Positions 34,970 to 43,188 of a DNA stretch of 43,188 nucleotides are shown here, in pieces. Source of the DNA: Candidatus Solibacter usitatus. Lineage in GTDB: Bacteria > Acidobacteriota > Terriglobia > Bryobacterales > Bryobacteraceae. How positions within the stretch are numbered: position 1 is the stretch's first letter; the number at the start of each line of letters is the position of its first letter. The stretch is taken from positions 1-43,188 of the forward strand of contig JACPVQ010000119.1 in assembly GCA_016191645.1 (NCBI GenBank), written 5' to 3'. Below the pieces are notes generated by a model. The model did not search any database. It worked only from the letters and a program-made list of their open reading frames with translations, and had not been told where the DNA came from. The position numbers were made by a program, and so were the translations under genes.

Positions 34970-36625
34970 ATGCGTATTGCGCTCGGTCAAATCAACACGA
35001 CCGTCGGCGATCTTCCGGGCAATGTCTCCTTGATGGTTCGCGCCGCCGAAGAGGCCGCGCGCGCCGGGGCCGAACTGATTGTGTTTCCGGAACTCTCCGT
35101 CAACGGATATCCTCCGCGCGACCTGGTGGAAAAGACCAGCTTTCTGGAGCGAACACAAACCGCGCTTGCTCAATTGGCGTCGGAAACCGCGCATTTGCCC
35201 ATCGCCCTAATCGCGGGCTACGTTGGGGCGTCGCGGGAGAACTCCGGCAAGAATGCCATCAATGCCGCGTGCGTCATCGAAGGCGGCGAAATCATTTTCC
35301 GCCAGACGAAAATGCTGCTTCCCACCTATGACGTGTTCGACGAAGGGCGCTATTTCGAATCCGCCGAACGGGAACACATCTGGACATGGCGCGGCCGCAG
35401 AATCGCGCTCACCATCTGTGAAGACGCGTGGAACGACAAGCAATTCTGGTCGCGGCAGCTTTACGAACGCGACCCCGTGGCAGAGCTGGCGGGCGAGGGC
35501 GTGTACATGCTGATCAGCATCAACGCATCGCCTTACAACATGGGCAAGCGCAAACTGCGCCGCGAGATCTTTGCCACGACGGCGCGCAAACATTGCATCC
35601 CCGTTGTTTACGTCAACGAGGTTGGCGGCAACGACCAGCTTGTTTTTGACGGCAGCAGTTTTGCCCTGGACGCGCAGGGCCGCACGCTCGCCGCGTGCGC
35701 GTCCTTTCAGGAACAGATTCTGGTGTTCGACATCGACGCTCCACCGTCGGCGAAGAATATCTGTGAAACGCACCCCAAAGAAGCGGAAGCGGTTTACGAG
35801 GCCTTGGTGCTGGGGACGCGCGACTATATCAGGAAGTGCGGGTTTGGCCGCGTCATTATTGGTTTGAGCGGCGGGATCGATTCCTCCATCACGGCCGCAA
35901 TCGCCGTGGACGCCGTTGGCGCGGAGAATGTTATCGGCGTCTCCATGCCCGGACCCTATTCCTCCGAACACAGCTACGCGGATGCCGAAGCCTTGGCCCG
36001 CAATCTGGGGATTCGATTCGAAGTCTCCAGCATCAACGACGCTTACCGGACCATTGTGAAAACACTGGCTCCACTATTTCCCGGCATGCCATCCGACGTG
36101 ACCGAAGAGAATGTTCAATCTCGTTTGCGAGGCCTTACATTGATGGCGCTCTCCAATAAGTTCGGGGCGCTGGTTCTCACCACCGGAAACAAGAGCGAGC
36201 TGGCCGTTGGCTACTGCACGCTCTATGGCGACATGTGCGGCGGGCTGGCCGTGATCAGCGACGTTCCCAAGACATTGGTCTACGAAATATCGCGCGTAGC
36301 CAACAAGCGCCATCCGGGGGCTATTCCGGAAAGTGTATTCACCAAGCCGCCCTCCGCCGAATTGCGTCCCGATCAGAAAGACACGGATTCGCTGCCCGAA
36401 TACGACGTGCTCGATAAGATCCTCCGCGCGTATGTCGAAGAGATGCAATCTCCGGACGCGATTGCCACATCGCACAGCCTTCCACTCGAATTGGTGCGCG
36501 ATATTGTCAACAAAGTCGACCGCAATGAGTACAAGCGGCAGCAGGCCGCTCCCGGACTCAAAGTAACCACAAAGGCGTTCGGCATGGGACGCCGCTTCCC
36601 CATTGCACAGAGATTTTACGAATGA
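34970..36625 (+). CDS. nadE: glutamine-dependent NAD+ synthetase
   Basis: A 551-residue two-domain enzyme for the last step of NAD+ synthesis: amidation of deamido-NAD with glutamine as nitrogen donor. The N-terminal glutaminase (nitrilase fold) has the triad E41 (FPELSVNGYPPRDL), K114 (RQTKMLLPTYDVFDEGRYF) and C150 (TICEDAWND). The C-terminal synthetase has the ATP PP-loop SGGIDSS at 300-306 and the family stretch NKSELAVGYCTLYGDMCGGL. The length is normal. It overlaps the next gene as ATGA. Confidence 0.96.
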   Translation: MRIALGQINTTVGDLPGNVSLMVRAAEEAARAGAELIVFPELSVNGYPPRDLVEKTSFLERTQTALAQLASETAHLPIALIAGYVGASRENSGKNAINAACVIEGGEIIFRQTKMLLPTYDVFDEGRYFESAEREHIWTWRGRRIALTICEDAWNDKQFWSRQLYERDPVAELAGEGVYMLISINASPYNMGKRKLRREIFATTARKHCIPVVYVNEVGGNDQLVFDGSSFALDAQGRTLAACASFQEQILVFDIDAPPSAKNICETHPKEAEAVYEALVLGTRDYIRKCGFGRVIIGLSGGIDSSITAAIAVDAVGAENVIGVSMPGPYSSEHSYADAEALARNLGIRFEVSSINDAYRTIVKTLAPLFPGMPSDVTEENVQSRLRGLTLMALSNKFGALVLTTGNKSELAVGYCTLYGDMCGGLAVISDVPKTLVYEISRVANKRHPGAIPESVFTKPPSAELRPDQKDTDSLPEYDVLDKILRAYVEEMQSPDAIATSHSLPLELVRDIVNKVDRNEYKRQQAAPGLKVTTKAFGMGRRFPIAQRFYE

Positions 36626-39108
36626 AAAAAACAATTCTTGGCGTCGCCGTTGCCGGCGTGGCCGCTCTACTCATCTCGCAGACGGCGACGCGAACCACCA
36701 CCGGTCCGCAACCGGGCGGCGGGGTTCTTCTCAACAGCGGCTGGACCATCCGCCCGGCGGGAAAGCAAACCAGCGTGGATACTTTCCCCATGTCCACCGT
36801 GGTGTCGAAAGATGGCCGGCATCTGCTGGTGCTCAACGGAGGCTACAATCCTCCCAGCGTCAGTTGCATTGAGATTGCCACAGGCGCTGAGACCTCGCGC
36901 GTGGGCATTCCGGATGGTTGGCTGGGACTCACCATTTCGTCCGATGGAAGGAAAGTGTACGCCGGCGGCGGCTCTCGCGCCAGCGTGTACGAACTGGATT
37001 TTTCCGCAGGCAAGCTTACTCTGGGGCGCACATTCGTTGTCGTGCCGGAAGAGCAGCGCACGCATCAGGATTTCGTTGGCGACGTGCAGCTCACGCCCGA
37101 TGGCCGCATGCTCTATGCAACCTTGATGTACCGCGACATGATCGTGGTCATCAATCCGCTTTCGGGCCGCGTCATCGAACGCTGGAAGACGGGACGCCGT
37201 CCTTATCGCATTCTGCATCACCCCGATGGGAAATCGTATTTCACAACAAGCTGGTCCGATGCATCTCTGTACCATCACGATGGCAACGACGGTTCAACGC
37301 TGGCGCGGATCCGCCTGGGATCTCACACCACGGACATCGTCTGGAGCGCGCGCAAACCGGCCTTGCCGGAAACGGAAGAGAAGAAAGACAACGAGGCCGC
37401 GCCCTACGTTGCGCGCATGTTCGTCACCGCGGGCAACACGAATCGCGTGTACGTGGTCGGCATCACGGAGGGGAAAGATCTTCGCGTGGTCGAATCGATC
37501 AACCTTTCTATGACCTCGCTGCAACCTGCCGGGATGACGCCGAGCGCGCTGGCCTTGAGTCCCGACGAAAAAACACTGTACGTCGTGTGCTCGGACGCGA
37601 ATGCCGTGGCCGTGGTCGACATCTCGGAAACGCGCAGCCGCGTGGTTGGGTTTGTGCCTTCCGGCTGGTATCCAACCGGCGCGCGCGTGCTGTCCAACGG
37701 CCGGTTGATCGTACTCAATGGCCGCGGCGGCGGGAGCCTTGCGAATCCGCGTGGTCCGCGGCCGGACAAGCAGGTTGCCAAGTCGCATGAGGGCATCCGC
37801 TCCGATCAATACGTCGGTTCGATTCAAAAGGGAACCATCTCCTGGATCGATCAGATTTCGCCGGAGCAGCTGGAAGCCTACACGAAAACCGTCTTCGCCA
37901 ATTCGCCTTATCGCGACGAACTGTTGGAGGACGCGCGCGTTCCTGACGGCAATCCCGTGCGCAACCCCTCGCCCATCGAACATGTCGTATACATCGTCAA
38001 AGAGAATCGCACCTACGATCAGGTTTTTGGCGGGCTCGAAAAAGGCAACGGCGACAAATCGCTGCTGCTGTTCGAGGAAAGTTCCGCGCCCAATCATTAC
38101 AAACTTGCCCGCGAGTTTGTCCTCTTCGACAACTTCTACGTGAATGCGGATGTCAGCGCCGACGGCCACAGTTGGACGCTGGCGGCTATCGCTTCGGACT
38201 ATGTGCAACGGATGTGGCCCAATAGTTACGGGGCCCGGCGCAAGCACTACGATTACGAAGGCCAGGAGCCTGCCGCCGCGCCACCCGCCGGATACATTTG
38301 GACGCAGGTGCTGGCCGCCGGTCTTTCCATGCGCAACTACGGCTATTTCGTCAATCTGAAAAAGTTGCCGGTGGCGGACGGAGTGCACGTGGAGGGGGTT
38401 CGCGATCCGCAGCTAGCCGCCGTTACGAATCGGCGCTTTCGCGCTTTCGATATGGACTACACCGATATCGATCGCGCCAAGGTTTTCCTGGAAGACCTTG
38501 CTCAATTCGAGAAGGAAGGCAGGATGCCTCGATTCCTGATCATGCGCGTCGGCAACGACCACACGTCGGGAACCGCCGCCGGAAAAATCGCGCCGCTTGC
38601 AGCGATGGCGGATAACGACGCCGCGCTCGGCATGATTGTCGAGGGCCTTTCGAAATCGCGCTTCTGGTCCAAGACCGCCATCTTCGTTCTGGAAGACGAC
38701 GCGCAAAACGGCGCCGATCACGTCGATTCACACCGCTCGCCGGCGTTCATCATCTCCCCGTACACGCGCCGGGCGATGGTGGACAGCTCTTTCTACACCA
38801 CCGCCGGAATGCTGCGCACCATGGAACTGATTCTAGGTCTACGGCCGATGACCATGTTCGACGCCGCGGCGAAACCCATGTTTGCCGCGTTTTCCTCCAA
38901 ACCGGACTCCCGGCCGTACGCCGCGGAGAAGCCGCGGATTGCTTTGGACACGCGCAACCCATCCGGGACCTCCAGTGCGGCTCGTTCGGCGAAACTCGAC
39001 TTCTCCGAAGCCGACCGCATTGACGACGATGAGCTGAATGAGATCCTGTGGCGGGCGATCAAAGGCACAGAGCCGCCCGCGCCGGTTCGCAGCTACTTCG
39101 GGCGCTGA
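36622..39108 (+). CDS. YncE-like beta-propeller fused to phosphoesterase domain
   Basis: An 828-residue exported protein (N-terminal hydrophobic MKKTILGVAVAGVAALLIS). Residues about 40-400 form a seven-bladed YVTN/YncE-type propeller, with recurring units such as MTPSALALSPDEKTLYVVCS. Residues about 450-770 form an alkaline-phosphatase-fold phosphoesterase (AcpA/phospholipase C-like): YIVKENRTYDQVFG, DADGHSW-like SADGHSWTLAA, DHTSGT, and the metal-binding EDDAQNGADHVDSHRSPAF. The natural substrate is unknown; phosphate scavenging or binding is plausible. Such fusions are common in Acidobacteriota. It starts inside the nadE stop and ends in a TGATG overlap with the GH57 gene. Confidence 0.88.
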   Translation: MKKTILGVAVAGVAALLISQTATRTTTGPQPGGGVLLNSGWTIRPAGKQTSVDTFPMSTVVSKDGRHLLVLNGGYNPPSVSCIEIATGAETSRVGIPDGWLGLTISSDGRKVYAGGGSRASVYELDFSAGKLTLGRTFVVVPEEQRTHQDFVGDVQLTPDGRMLYATLMYRDMIVVINPLSGRVIERWKTGRRPYRILHHPDGKSYFTTSWSDASLYHHDGNDGSTLARIRLGSHTTDIVWSARKPALPETEEKKDNEAAPYVARMFVTAGNTNRVYVVGITEGKDLRVVESINLSMTSLQPAGMTPSALALSPDEKTLYVVCSDANAVAVVDISETRSRVVGFVPSGWYPTGARVLSNGRLIVLNGRGGGSLANPRGPRPDKQVAKSHEGIRSDQYVGSIQKGTISWIDQISPEQLEAYTKTVFANSPYRDELLEDARVPDGNPVRNPSPIEHVVYIVKENRTYDQVFGGLEKGNGDKSLLLFEESSAPNHYKLAREFVLFDNFYVNADVSADGHSWTLAAIASDYVQRMWPNSYGARRKHYDYEGQEPAAAPPAGYIWTQVLAAGLSMRNYGYFVNLKKLPVADGVHVEGVRDPQLAAVTNRRFRAFDMDYTDIDRAKVFLEDLAQFEKEGRMPRFLIMRVGNDHTSGTAAGKIAPLAAMADNDAALGMIVEGLSKSRFWSKTAIFVLEDDAQNGADHVDSHRSPAFIISPYTRRAMVDSSFYTTAGMLRTMELILGLRPMTMFDAAAKPMFAAFSSKPDSRPYAAEKPRIALDTRNPSGTSSAARSAKLDFSEADRIDDDELNEILWRAIKGTEPPAPVRSYFGR

Positions 39109-41186
39109 TGCCGCGGACCTATCTTTGCTTCGTCTGGCACATGCACCAGCCTTGCTACAAGGATCTGGTGACGGGCGAATATCACATGCCGTGGACGCGT
39201 ATGCACGCCCTCAAGGACTACTTCGGCATGGTGAAAATCCTGAAGGACTTTCCAGGCGTCCGGCAGACCTTCAATCTGGTGCCTTCTCTGGTGATGCAAA
39301 TCGAAGAGTACGCCTCAGGTGTCGCGGCCGATCCATTTCTGCGGGCGGCCCTGAAACCCGCTGAAGAGTTGGAAGAGCAGGAGAAGCACTTTCTGCTTCG
39401 CTATTTCTTTCAAGCCAACGAAACCCACCTGATTGGACGCTACCCGCGCTACGCGGAGCTGTGGAATGCCTGGAACACGGCGGGCCACAACTTGCAACGA
39501 TGCCGAAATTTCTTCAATACGCAGGCGTTTCGCGATCTGCAAATTCTGTCACAGATTGCGTGGTTCGATGAAGAGTTCCTCGCGCATGACGGTGAAATCG
39601 CCGCGCTGGTGAACAAGGGCCGGGACTATTCGCCCGGCGACCAGGAGGCGATGGGACGAAAGCAGCGCGAGATTCTTTCGCACGTTTTACCTGTCTACCG
39701 CGAATTCGCGGCAAGCGGCCAGATCGAGATTTCCGCTACGCCGTTCTACCATCCCATCCTTCCGCTTCTCTGCGATTCGAACGTGGCGCATGAAGCGAAT
39801 CCGTATGTTCCGCTGCCCTCGCGATTTCGCTACCCGCAGGATGCGCGGCTGCAATTGCAGCGGGCGGCAAGTTACGTTGAGGAAAGAGTGGGAGTCCGCC
39901 CCACAGGCCTGTGGCCTTCGGAAGGTTCGGTTTCCGATGAAGCGCTCGCCATCGCCGCCGAGACGGGCTTTCGATGGGCCGCCACGGACAACGGCGTGCT
40001 CGCCAAATCGCTCAACAAATCCGCCGATCCGATGGTGAGTTACCGCCCCTATCTCTGGCGCAAAGATGGCCGCGAACTGGGCATGATCTTTCGCGATCAT
40101 TATCTCAGCGACCTGGTGGGCTTTGTCTATTCGCGCATGTCCGCCGAACAAGCGGCGGCCGATTTTCTGCATCGCATCCGTGAGAACTGCGCGCCGGTTC
40201 TGGCAGCCGGGCGCGACGCGCTGGTCCCCATTATTCTCGATGGGGAAAACGCCTGGGAGCATTATCCACGCAACGGGCGTCCCTTTCTCGCCGAGCTCTA
40301 CCGCCTTATCGAAGCCGAATCGGGAATGCGCGCGGTGACCGTTTCGGAAGCGTTCCGGCTGATGGAACCCGAGCCGTTGGACCACATCGCGCCCGGCTCC
40401 TGGATCAATGCGAATTTCGATGTCTGGATTGGATTCGAGGAAGACAACATCGCATGGGAGCATCTGCGCAAAGCCCGCGAGGCGTTTGAAGCCGTGGATG
40501 CGGCCTCCGTTCCCGCCGCCGATTACGCCTTGGCCCTGGAAGAGTTGTTGATTGCCGAGGGCAGCGATTGGTGCTGGTGGTATGGTCCTCATCATGATTG
40601 CGACAATCGCGAGGAGTTTGATCAGCTTTATCGCAATCATCTGGTGAACGTCTATCGGGCATTGCGTTTGACACCGCCGGCGGAGCTTTCGCGTCCCGTG
40701 CTGCGCAAGCGCTCGGATGCGGTCTCCGTCGATCCGTCGGCAACGATACACCCCGTCATTGATGGCGAGGTGACCTCCTATTTCGAATGGATGGGAGCGG
40801 GGTCCTGCCAGGCGAGTGAACGCTCCGGCGCGATGCATGGAGCGGCTTTTGTGTTGAAGGAGATTCTCTACGGATCGGACGGCAGCGGCCTCTTCCTGCG
40901 CATCGACCTGGCAAACGTCGCATTGGAGAAGACCGAGATCCGCGCCTGTATCGATTCCGTTTCGGTTCGAATTCTGATTCAGGACGGTAACGCTCAGTTG
41001 CTTGAGGGCGTGGAGGGCATGCGCATGGCATTCCGAACCACGTTGGAACTTGCGCTCCCTCTGCAATGCGGCAAATCCGTCGAGATCGAGGTTTCGGCCT
41101 GGAGAGATGGACTGCCTGTGGATGCTTTGCCGCGCAACGGCGCGATACACGTCAAGTTGCTTCCCGAGGAAGGTTGGGCCGCCTAG
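39108..41186 (+). CDS. glycoside hydrolase family 57 protein
   Basis: A 692-residue alpha-glucan-acting enzyme. GH57 motifs are HMHQP at residues 11-15, the nucleophile region GLWPSEGSVSDE with E272, and ILDGENAWEHYP with the acid/base D378. After residue about 520 comes a non-catalytic beta-rich C-terminal part ending in LPEEGWAA. No signal peptide is seen, so it probably acts in the cytoplasm on glycogen or maltodextrins (amylase, 4-alpha-glucanotransferase or amylopullulanase-like activity). The ATG overlaps the previous stop as TGATG, which sets the start. Confidence 0.9.
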   Translation: MPRTYLCFVWHMHQPCYKDLVTGEYHMPWTRMHALKDYFGMVKILKDFPGVRQTFNLVPSLVMQIEEYASGVAADPFLRAALKPAEELEEQEKHFLLRYFFQANETHLIGRYPRYAELWNAWNTAGHNLQRCRNFFNTQAFRDLQILSQIAWFDEEFLAHDGEIAALVNKGRDYSPGDQEAMGRKQREILSHVLPVYREFAASGQIEISATPFYHPILPLLCDSNVAHEANPYVPLPSRFRYPQDARLQLQRAASYVEERVGVRPTGLWPSEGSVSDEALAIAAETGFRWAATDNGVLAKSLNKSADPMVSYRPYLWRKDGRELGMIFRDHYLSDLVGFVYSRMSAEQAAADFLHRIRENCAPVLAAGRDALVPIILDGENAWEHYPRNGRPFLAELYRLIEAESGMRAVTVSEAFRLMEPEPLDHIAPGSWINANFDVWIGFEEDNIAWEHLRKAREAFEAVDAASVPAADYALALEELLIAEGSDWCWWYGPHHDCDNREEFDQLYRNHLVNVYRALRLTPPAELSRPVLRKRSDAVSVDPSATIHPVIDGEVTSYFEWMGAGSCQASERSGAMHGAAFVLKEILYGSDGSGLFLRIDLANVALEKTEIRACIDSVSVRILIQDGNAQLLEGVEGMRMAFRTTLELALPLQCGKSVEIEVSAWRDGLPVDALPRNGAIHVKLLPEEGWAA

Positions 41187-41255
41187 AAGTTCATTTTCCC
41201 GCCTCGCCCGTGGTAACATGAAGGCGTTGCGGAGGTCCTTCCGCCGGGAAGTCCA

Positions 41256-41678
41256 ATGGTAATTTTTCTCACAATCATTCACGTAATTGTCTGCCTGTTC
41301 CTTGTCATTGTTGTACTGCTGCAAAGCGGCAAGGCGGCGGATCTAGCCGGCGCATTCGGCGGCATGGGATCACAGACGGCTTTCGGTCCCCGTGGGTCGG
41401 CCACGGTTCTGTCCAAGGCGACAACCATCGCGGCGGTTCTTTTCATGATCACCTGCCTGTCGCTGTCGAAACTGGCGACGCAGAGCGGTCCCAATCCCGG
41501 TTCCACGGTTCTCGAGAAGCACGTGCCGGCGCCCCCTGCCAAGGGTGCCCCGCAGCAAGGCCAGCCGATCCAGATCAACCCCGGCGATAAGAATGTGACC
41601 ATCCCAGTGCCGGCCGCTCCTCCGGCCGGTCAATCGCAGGCGCCGGCATCCACCCCGGCAGCTCCGGCGAAGAAGTAG
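41256..41678 (+). CDS. secG: preprotein translocase subunit SecG
   Basis: A 140-residue SecYEG accessory membrane protein. Two transmembrane helices (about residues 2-22 and 53-72) flank the conserved loop [20 protein letters not shown], with the family motif [12 protein letters not shown] before it. The C-terminal tail (residues 80-140) is long, proline- and alanine-rich and low in complexity, common in Acidobacteriota SecG. It lies 11 bases before tRNA-Leu, as secG does in many bacteria. A small hairpin (41229-41244) precedes the gene. Confidence 0.94.
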   Translation: MVIFLTIIHVIVCLFLVIVVLLQSGKAADLAGAFGGMGSQTAFGPRGSATVLSKATTIAAVLFMITCLSLSKLATQSGPNPGSTVLEKHVPAPPAKGAPQQGQPIQINPGDKNVTIPVPAAPPAGQSQAPASTPAAPAKK

Positions 41679-41689
41679 TTTACTCAAAA

Positions 41690-41776
41690 GCGGAGGTGGC
41701 GGAATTGGCAGACGCACTAGCTTGAGGTGCTAGCGGGCGAAAGCTCGTGGGGGTTCAAGTCCCCCTCTCCGCACCA
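41690..41776 (+). tRNA. tRNA-Leu (anticodon GAG), CCA encoded
   Basis: An 87-base cloverleaf. The acceptor arm is GCGGAGG with TCTCCGC, discriminator A and an encoded CCA. The anticodon stem is CTAGC/GCTAG with loop TTGAGGT, giving anticodon GAG for CUC and CUU codons. A long variable arm, typical of class II leucine tRNAs, is followed by a T arm with GTTCAAGTC. It stands just downstream of secG and marks the edge of the accessory region that follows. Confidence 0.97.
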
Positions 41777-41851
41777 GTTCATTCAGAGGAGATAGGGTCG
41801 ATCCGAGAACCCGGTCTTCCCGGCAAAAGTAAGTTCCGCAGTCACGAGTGC

Positions 41852-42259
41852 TCAACCGGCGATTCGATAGACGAGCGCGTCATCTATGAAATGTCTGTCG
41901 ATGACTTCCCTGGATAAGCGTATTCTTGATAGACCCGGGCCCGTATGCAGGCCTGTCAGTAGATTTTTCGGAAGCCGGTCGCTCGTGTCCATAACGCGTG
42001 TTGAGAACAGGGGCAAGGCATCCGCCAGGACCCCCAGGGCCTTTCTAGCTTCGCTAATTTTTTCGTAGAATCCTCTCGAACCCATCGATCGGACGAGAGG
42101 AGACGCGAACACGAGTTGCCACTGGTTGCGCTCGGACAGGAAGTACCAAACGGCGACAGGAAATACCACACCTTGTTCGTCCAGGTCCTGTATGAGCTTA
42201 GCCCCAGCCTCGATCATCTCCCCTGTTAACTGCTCTTTCAATACTGTGTTTTCAACCAT
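41852..42259 (-). CDS. uncharacterised partner of the HEPN protein
   Basis: A 135-residue soluble protein of unknown function. It has a helical start (VLKEQLTGEMIEAGAKLIQD), then strands typified by VAVWYFLSERNQWQLVFASP and SMGSRGFYEKISEAR, and ends DRHFIDDALVYRIAG. I recall similar short proteins beside HEPN genes in other bacteria, but no function. The ATG at 42259 is preferred over an in-frame TTG two codons earlier; either way it overlaps the end of the HEPN gene by about 20 bases, the close coupling seen in toxin-antitoxin and other two-gene modules. It lacks the GSxx(x)DxD motif of MNT nucleotidyltransferases, the classical HEPN partner. Confidence 0.7.
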   Translation of the reverse strand: MVENTVLKEQLTGEMIEAGAKLIQDLDEQGVVFPVAVWYFLSERNQWQLVFASPLVRSMGSRGFYEKISEARKALGVLADALPLFSTRVMDTSDRLPKNLLTGLHTGPGLSRIRLSREVIDRHFIDDALVYRIAG

Positions 42260-42654
42260 GTCCAAACCCCGGAATCGCAGTCGGTAACGGCGGTGTACAA
42301 TTCACGAGCCTGCGACTCTGTCTTGTTTACATCGTATCGCGCGTCGGGGCTCCAGTCGAGGACTATGTTCCAGTTGAACGCAACACCGGGGTTGACCTTT
42401 GCGTTTCTGTCGAACTCCGATTTGACCTCGGAGGCTCGTAGGAGTTCATCGAGGTCATGTGTGTAGAATACGCTGAGCAGTTTTCTTTCCGGTACTTCGT
42501 GTAACCGGAAGCGTTTGGCCACGCACGCCTTTAGCGCGCACTCGACAACATAACCTAACAAATAATAGGCAGCGTCCCATCGGCCCGCAGCCAGCAACGC
42601 TTCGGCGTCGCACAGACGGAGTTCCGAAACGCGCTCAAGTGTGGCTCTGTCCAC
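42238..42654 (-). CDS. HEPN-domain protein
   Basis: A 138-residue all-helical protein of the HEPN superfamily. The diagnostic segment is GRWDAAYYLLGYVVECALKA (residues 24-43), followed by THDLDELLRAS (65-75), the usual H-D-L motif. The RNase signature R-x(4-6)-H of toxic HEPN proteins is not obvious, so nuclease activity is uncertain. It begins with GTG 17 bases after the preceding gene and overlaps its downstream partner. It is probably part of a conflict- or stress-type module; the whole group lies directly 3' of tRNA-Leu. Confidence 0.75.
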   Translation of the reverse strand: MDRATLERVSELRLCDAEALLAAGRWDAAYYLLGYVVECALKACVAKRFRLHEVPERKLLSVFYTHDLDELLRASEVKSEFDRNAKVNPGVAFNWNIVLDWSPDARYDVNKTESQARELYTAVTDCDSGVWTWLKTQY

Positions 42655-42671
42655 CTTGGGTCAGATGTTCC

Positions 42672-43046
42672 CTACATCGCCACGGCGGTCGCCATCTTGA
42701 GCCGCTCCAACTTCGGCGGCGAGAAGCGCAGGAATCGGGTCATTGTCTCCCCCGGAGTCGCCACGGAAAGAATGCCCGTGTCGATGTCGCGGAAGAACGT
42801 GACGCATGCTATCTTGCCATCAAAATGCATAGTGCCATGCACAAAGTCCTGGCCGGGAATTTCCAGCAACAGCGCCCTCTTAACTTTGATCGAGGTCTTG
42901 CCCGTCACAAATCCGGCACACTGCGCAAAGCGCTCCTCCAGATTCTTTTCATGAATCCTCACCGACGCGTCGGAGAACCAGTCCTGCTCTCCGAAGTAGT
43001 CGAAGAAGTAGTTCCAAAAGTCGGCAAAATCCGTCGCCTCCTGCAT
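42672..43046 (-). CDS. hypothetical protein upstream of the HEPN gene
   Basis: A 124-residue protein with an aromatic, acidic N-terminus (DFADFWNYFFDYFGEQDWFS) followed by beta-rich sequence (VKRALLLEIPGQDFVHGTMH, IACVTFFRDIDTGILSVAT). No signal peptide or membrane segment. No family is recognised. It is first in the three-gene minus-strand group. The 140 bases beyond its start, to the window edge, are very AT-rich and contain no other gene I can support. Confidence 0.6.
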   Translation of the reverse strand: MQEATDFADFWNYFFDYFGEQDWFSDASVRIHEKNLEERFAQCAGFVTGKTSIKVKRALLLEIPGQDFVHGTMHFDGKIACVTFFRDIDTGILSVATPGETMTRFLRFSPPKLERLKMATAVAM

Positions 43047-43188
43047 TTGTTTCTTAAGGTCTGTTTTTTAAGGGAAACGATTTGGTTGTGATGGAGAGAA
43101 ATAGTGATGATTTGTCGTCGTGGCATACGACTTCTTTTGAAACTTCCATCTATAAAGAAAACATGAATAACAAATGTTTGATTTATTT

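Noticed and set aside
41777..41851. Attachment-site repeat or terminator right after the tRNA
   Set aside because: I found no repeat of the tRNA 3' end and no stable hairpin with a U-run in these 75 bases.

Overview
The window looks like chromosome (or a metagenome-assembled contig) of an Acidobacteriota member, most like the Bryobacterales/Solibacter group. This assignment is inferred from the protein style: CPNIGF-type Ig repeats, a YncE-propeller/phosphoesterase fusion, GEFTRMF-repeat tail-anchored proteins, a small Tat-exported CxxC...CxCC protein, and high-GC DNA with many secreted enzymes. No rRNA is present to confirm it.

Layout. (1) 241-13129, minus strand: a tightly packed respiratory complex I operon in the order nuoA-C-D-E-F-G-H-J-K-L-M-N. 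nuoB and nuoI are absent at clean junctions. nuoG carries a +1 frameshift in a homopolymer, and the centre of nuoN is replaced by the 3' end of an unrelated BNR/VPS10-type glycosidase gene. A good promoter lies at 13164-13193. (2) 13248-14351: a one-chain regulator joining a winged-helix-like HTH, a GHKL ATPase and a STAS-like DUF4325 domain, with its own promoter and twin operator-like repeats. (3) 14415-18087: a secreted M36 (fungalysin-like) metallopeptidase with three C-terminal Ig-like repeats, broken by a one-base frameshift. (4) 18205-19128: thioredoxin reductase. (5) 19286-26142, minus strand: a compact gene string lutA-lutB-lutC (lactate oxidation), an outer-membrane barrel, gamma-glutamyltransferase, a sugar phosphate isomerase-like protein and a secreted MBL-fold hydrolase. 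(6) 26177-27552: a Tat-exported cysteine protein and an aldose 1-epimerase. (7) 27546-29513, minus strand: menG/ubiE and aroB, preceded by a 49-residue lipoprotein gene. (8) 29533-32428: DinB-like protein, SDR dehydrogenase and secreted alpha/beta hydrolase. (9) 32433-34537, minus strand: a tail-anchored GEFTRMF-repeat protein with a kinase-N-lobe-like head, then a secreted protein of unknown role. (10) 34699-41776, plus strand: a small protein, nadE, propeller/phosphatase fusion, GH57 glycosidase, secG and tRNA-Leu(GAG). (11) 41852-43046, minus strand: a three-gene accessory cassette with a HEPN protein, directly 3' of the tRNA.

Between genes, two copies of a roughly 125-bp dispersed element made of nested small palindromes (69-197 and 19165-19285) sit at gene 3' ends. 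At several genes a TACAAT/TAGAAT hexamer lies 5-9 bases before the start codon, which suggests frequent leaderless transcription.

Most of the window is core metabolism. The less ordinary items are the damaged and incomplete nuo operon, the HTH-ATPase-STAS regulator, the GEFTRMF protein, the palindrome-array repeats and the HEPN cassette next to the tRNA. No stretch over 300 bases lacks a gene.
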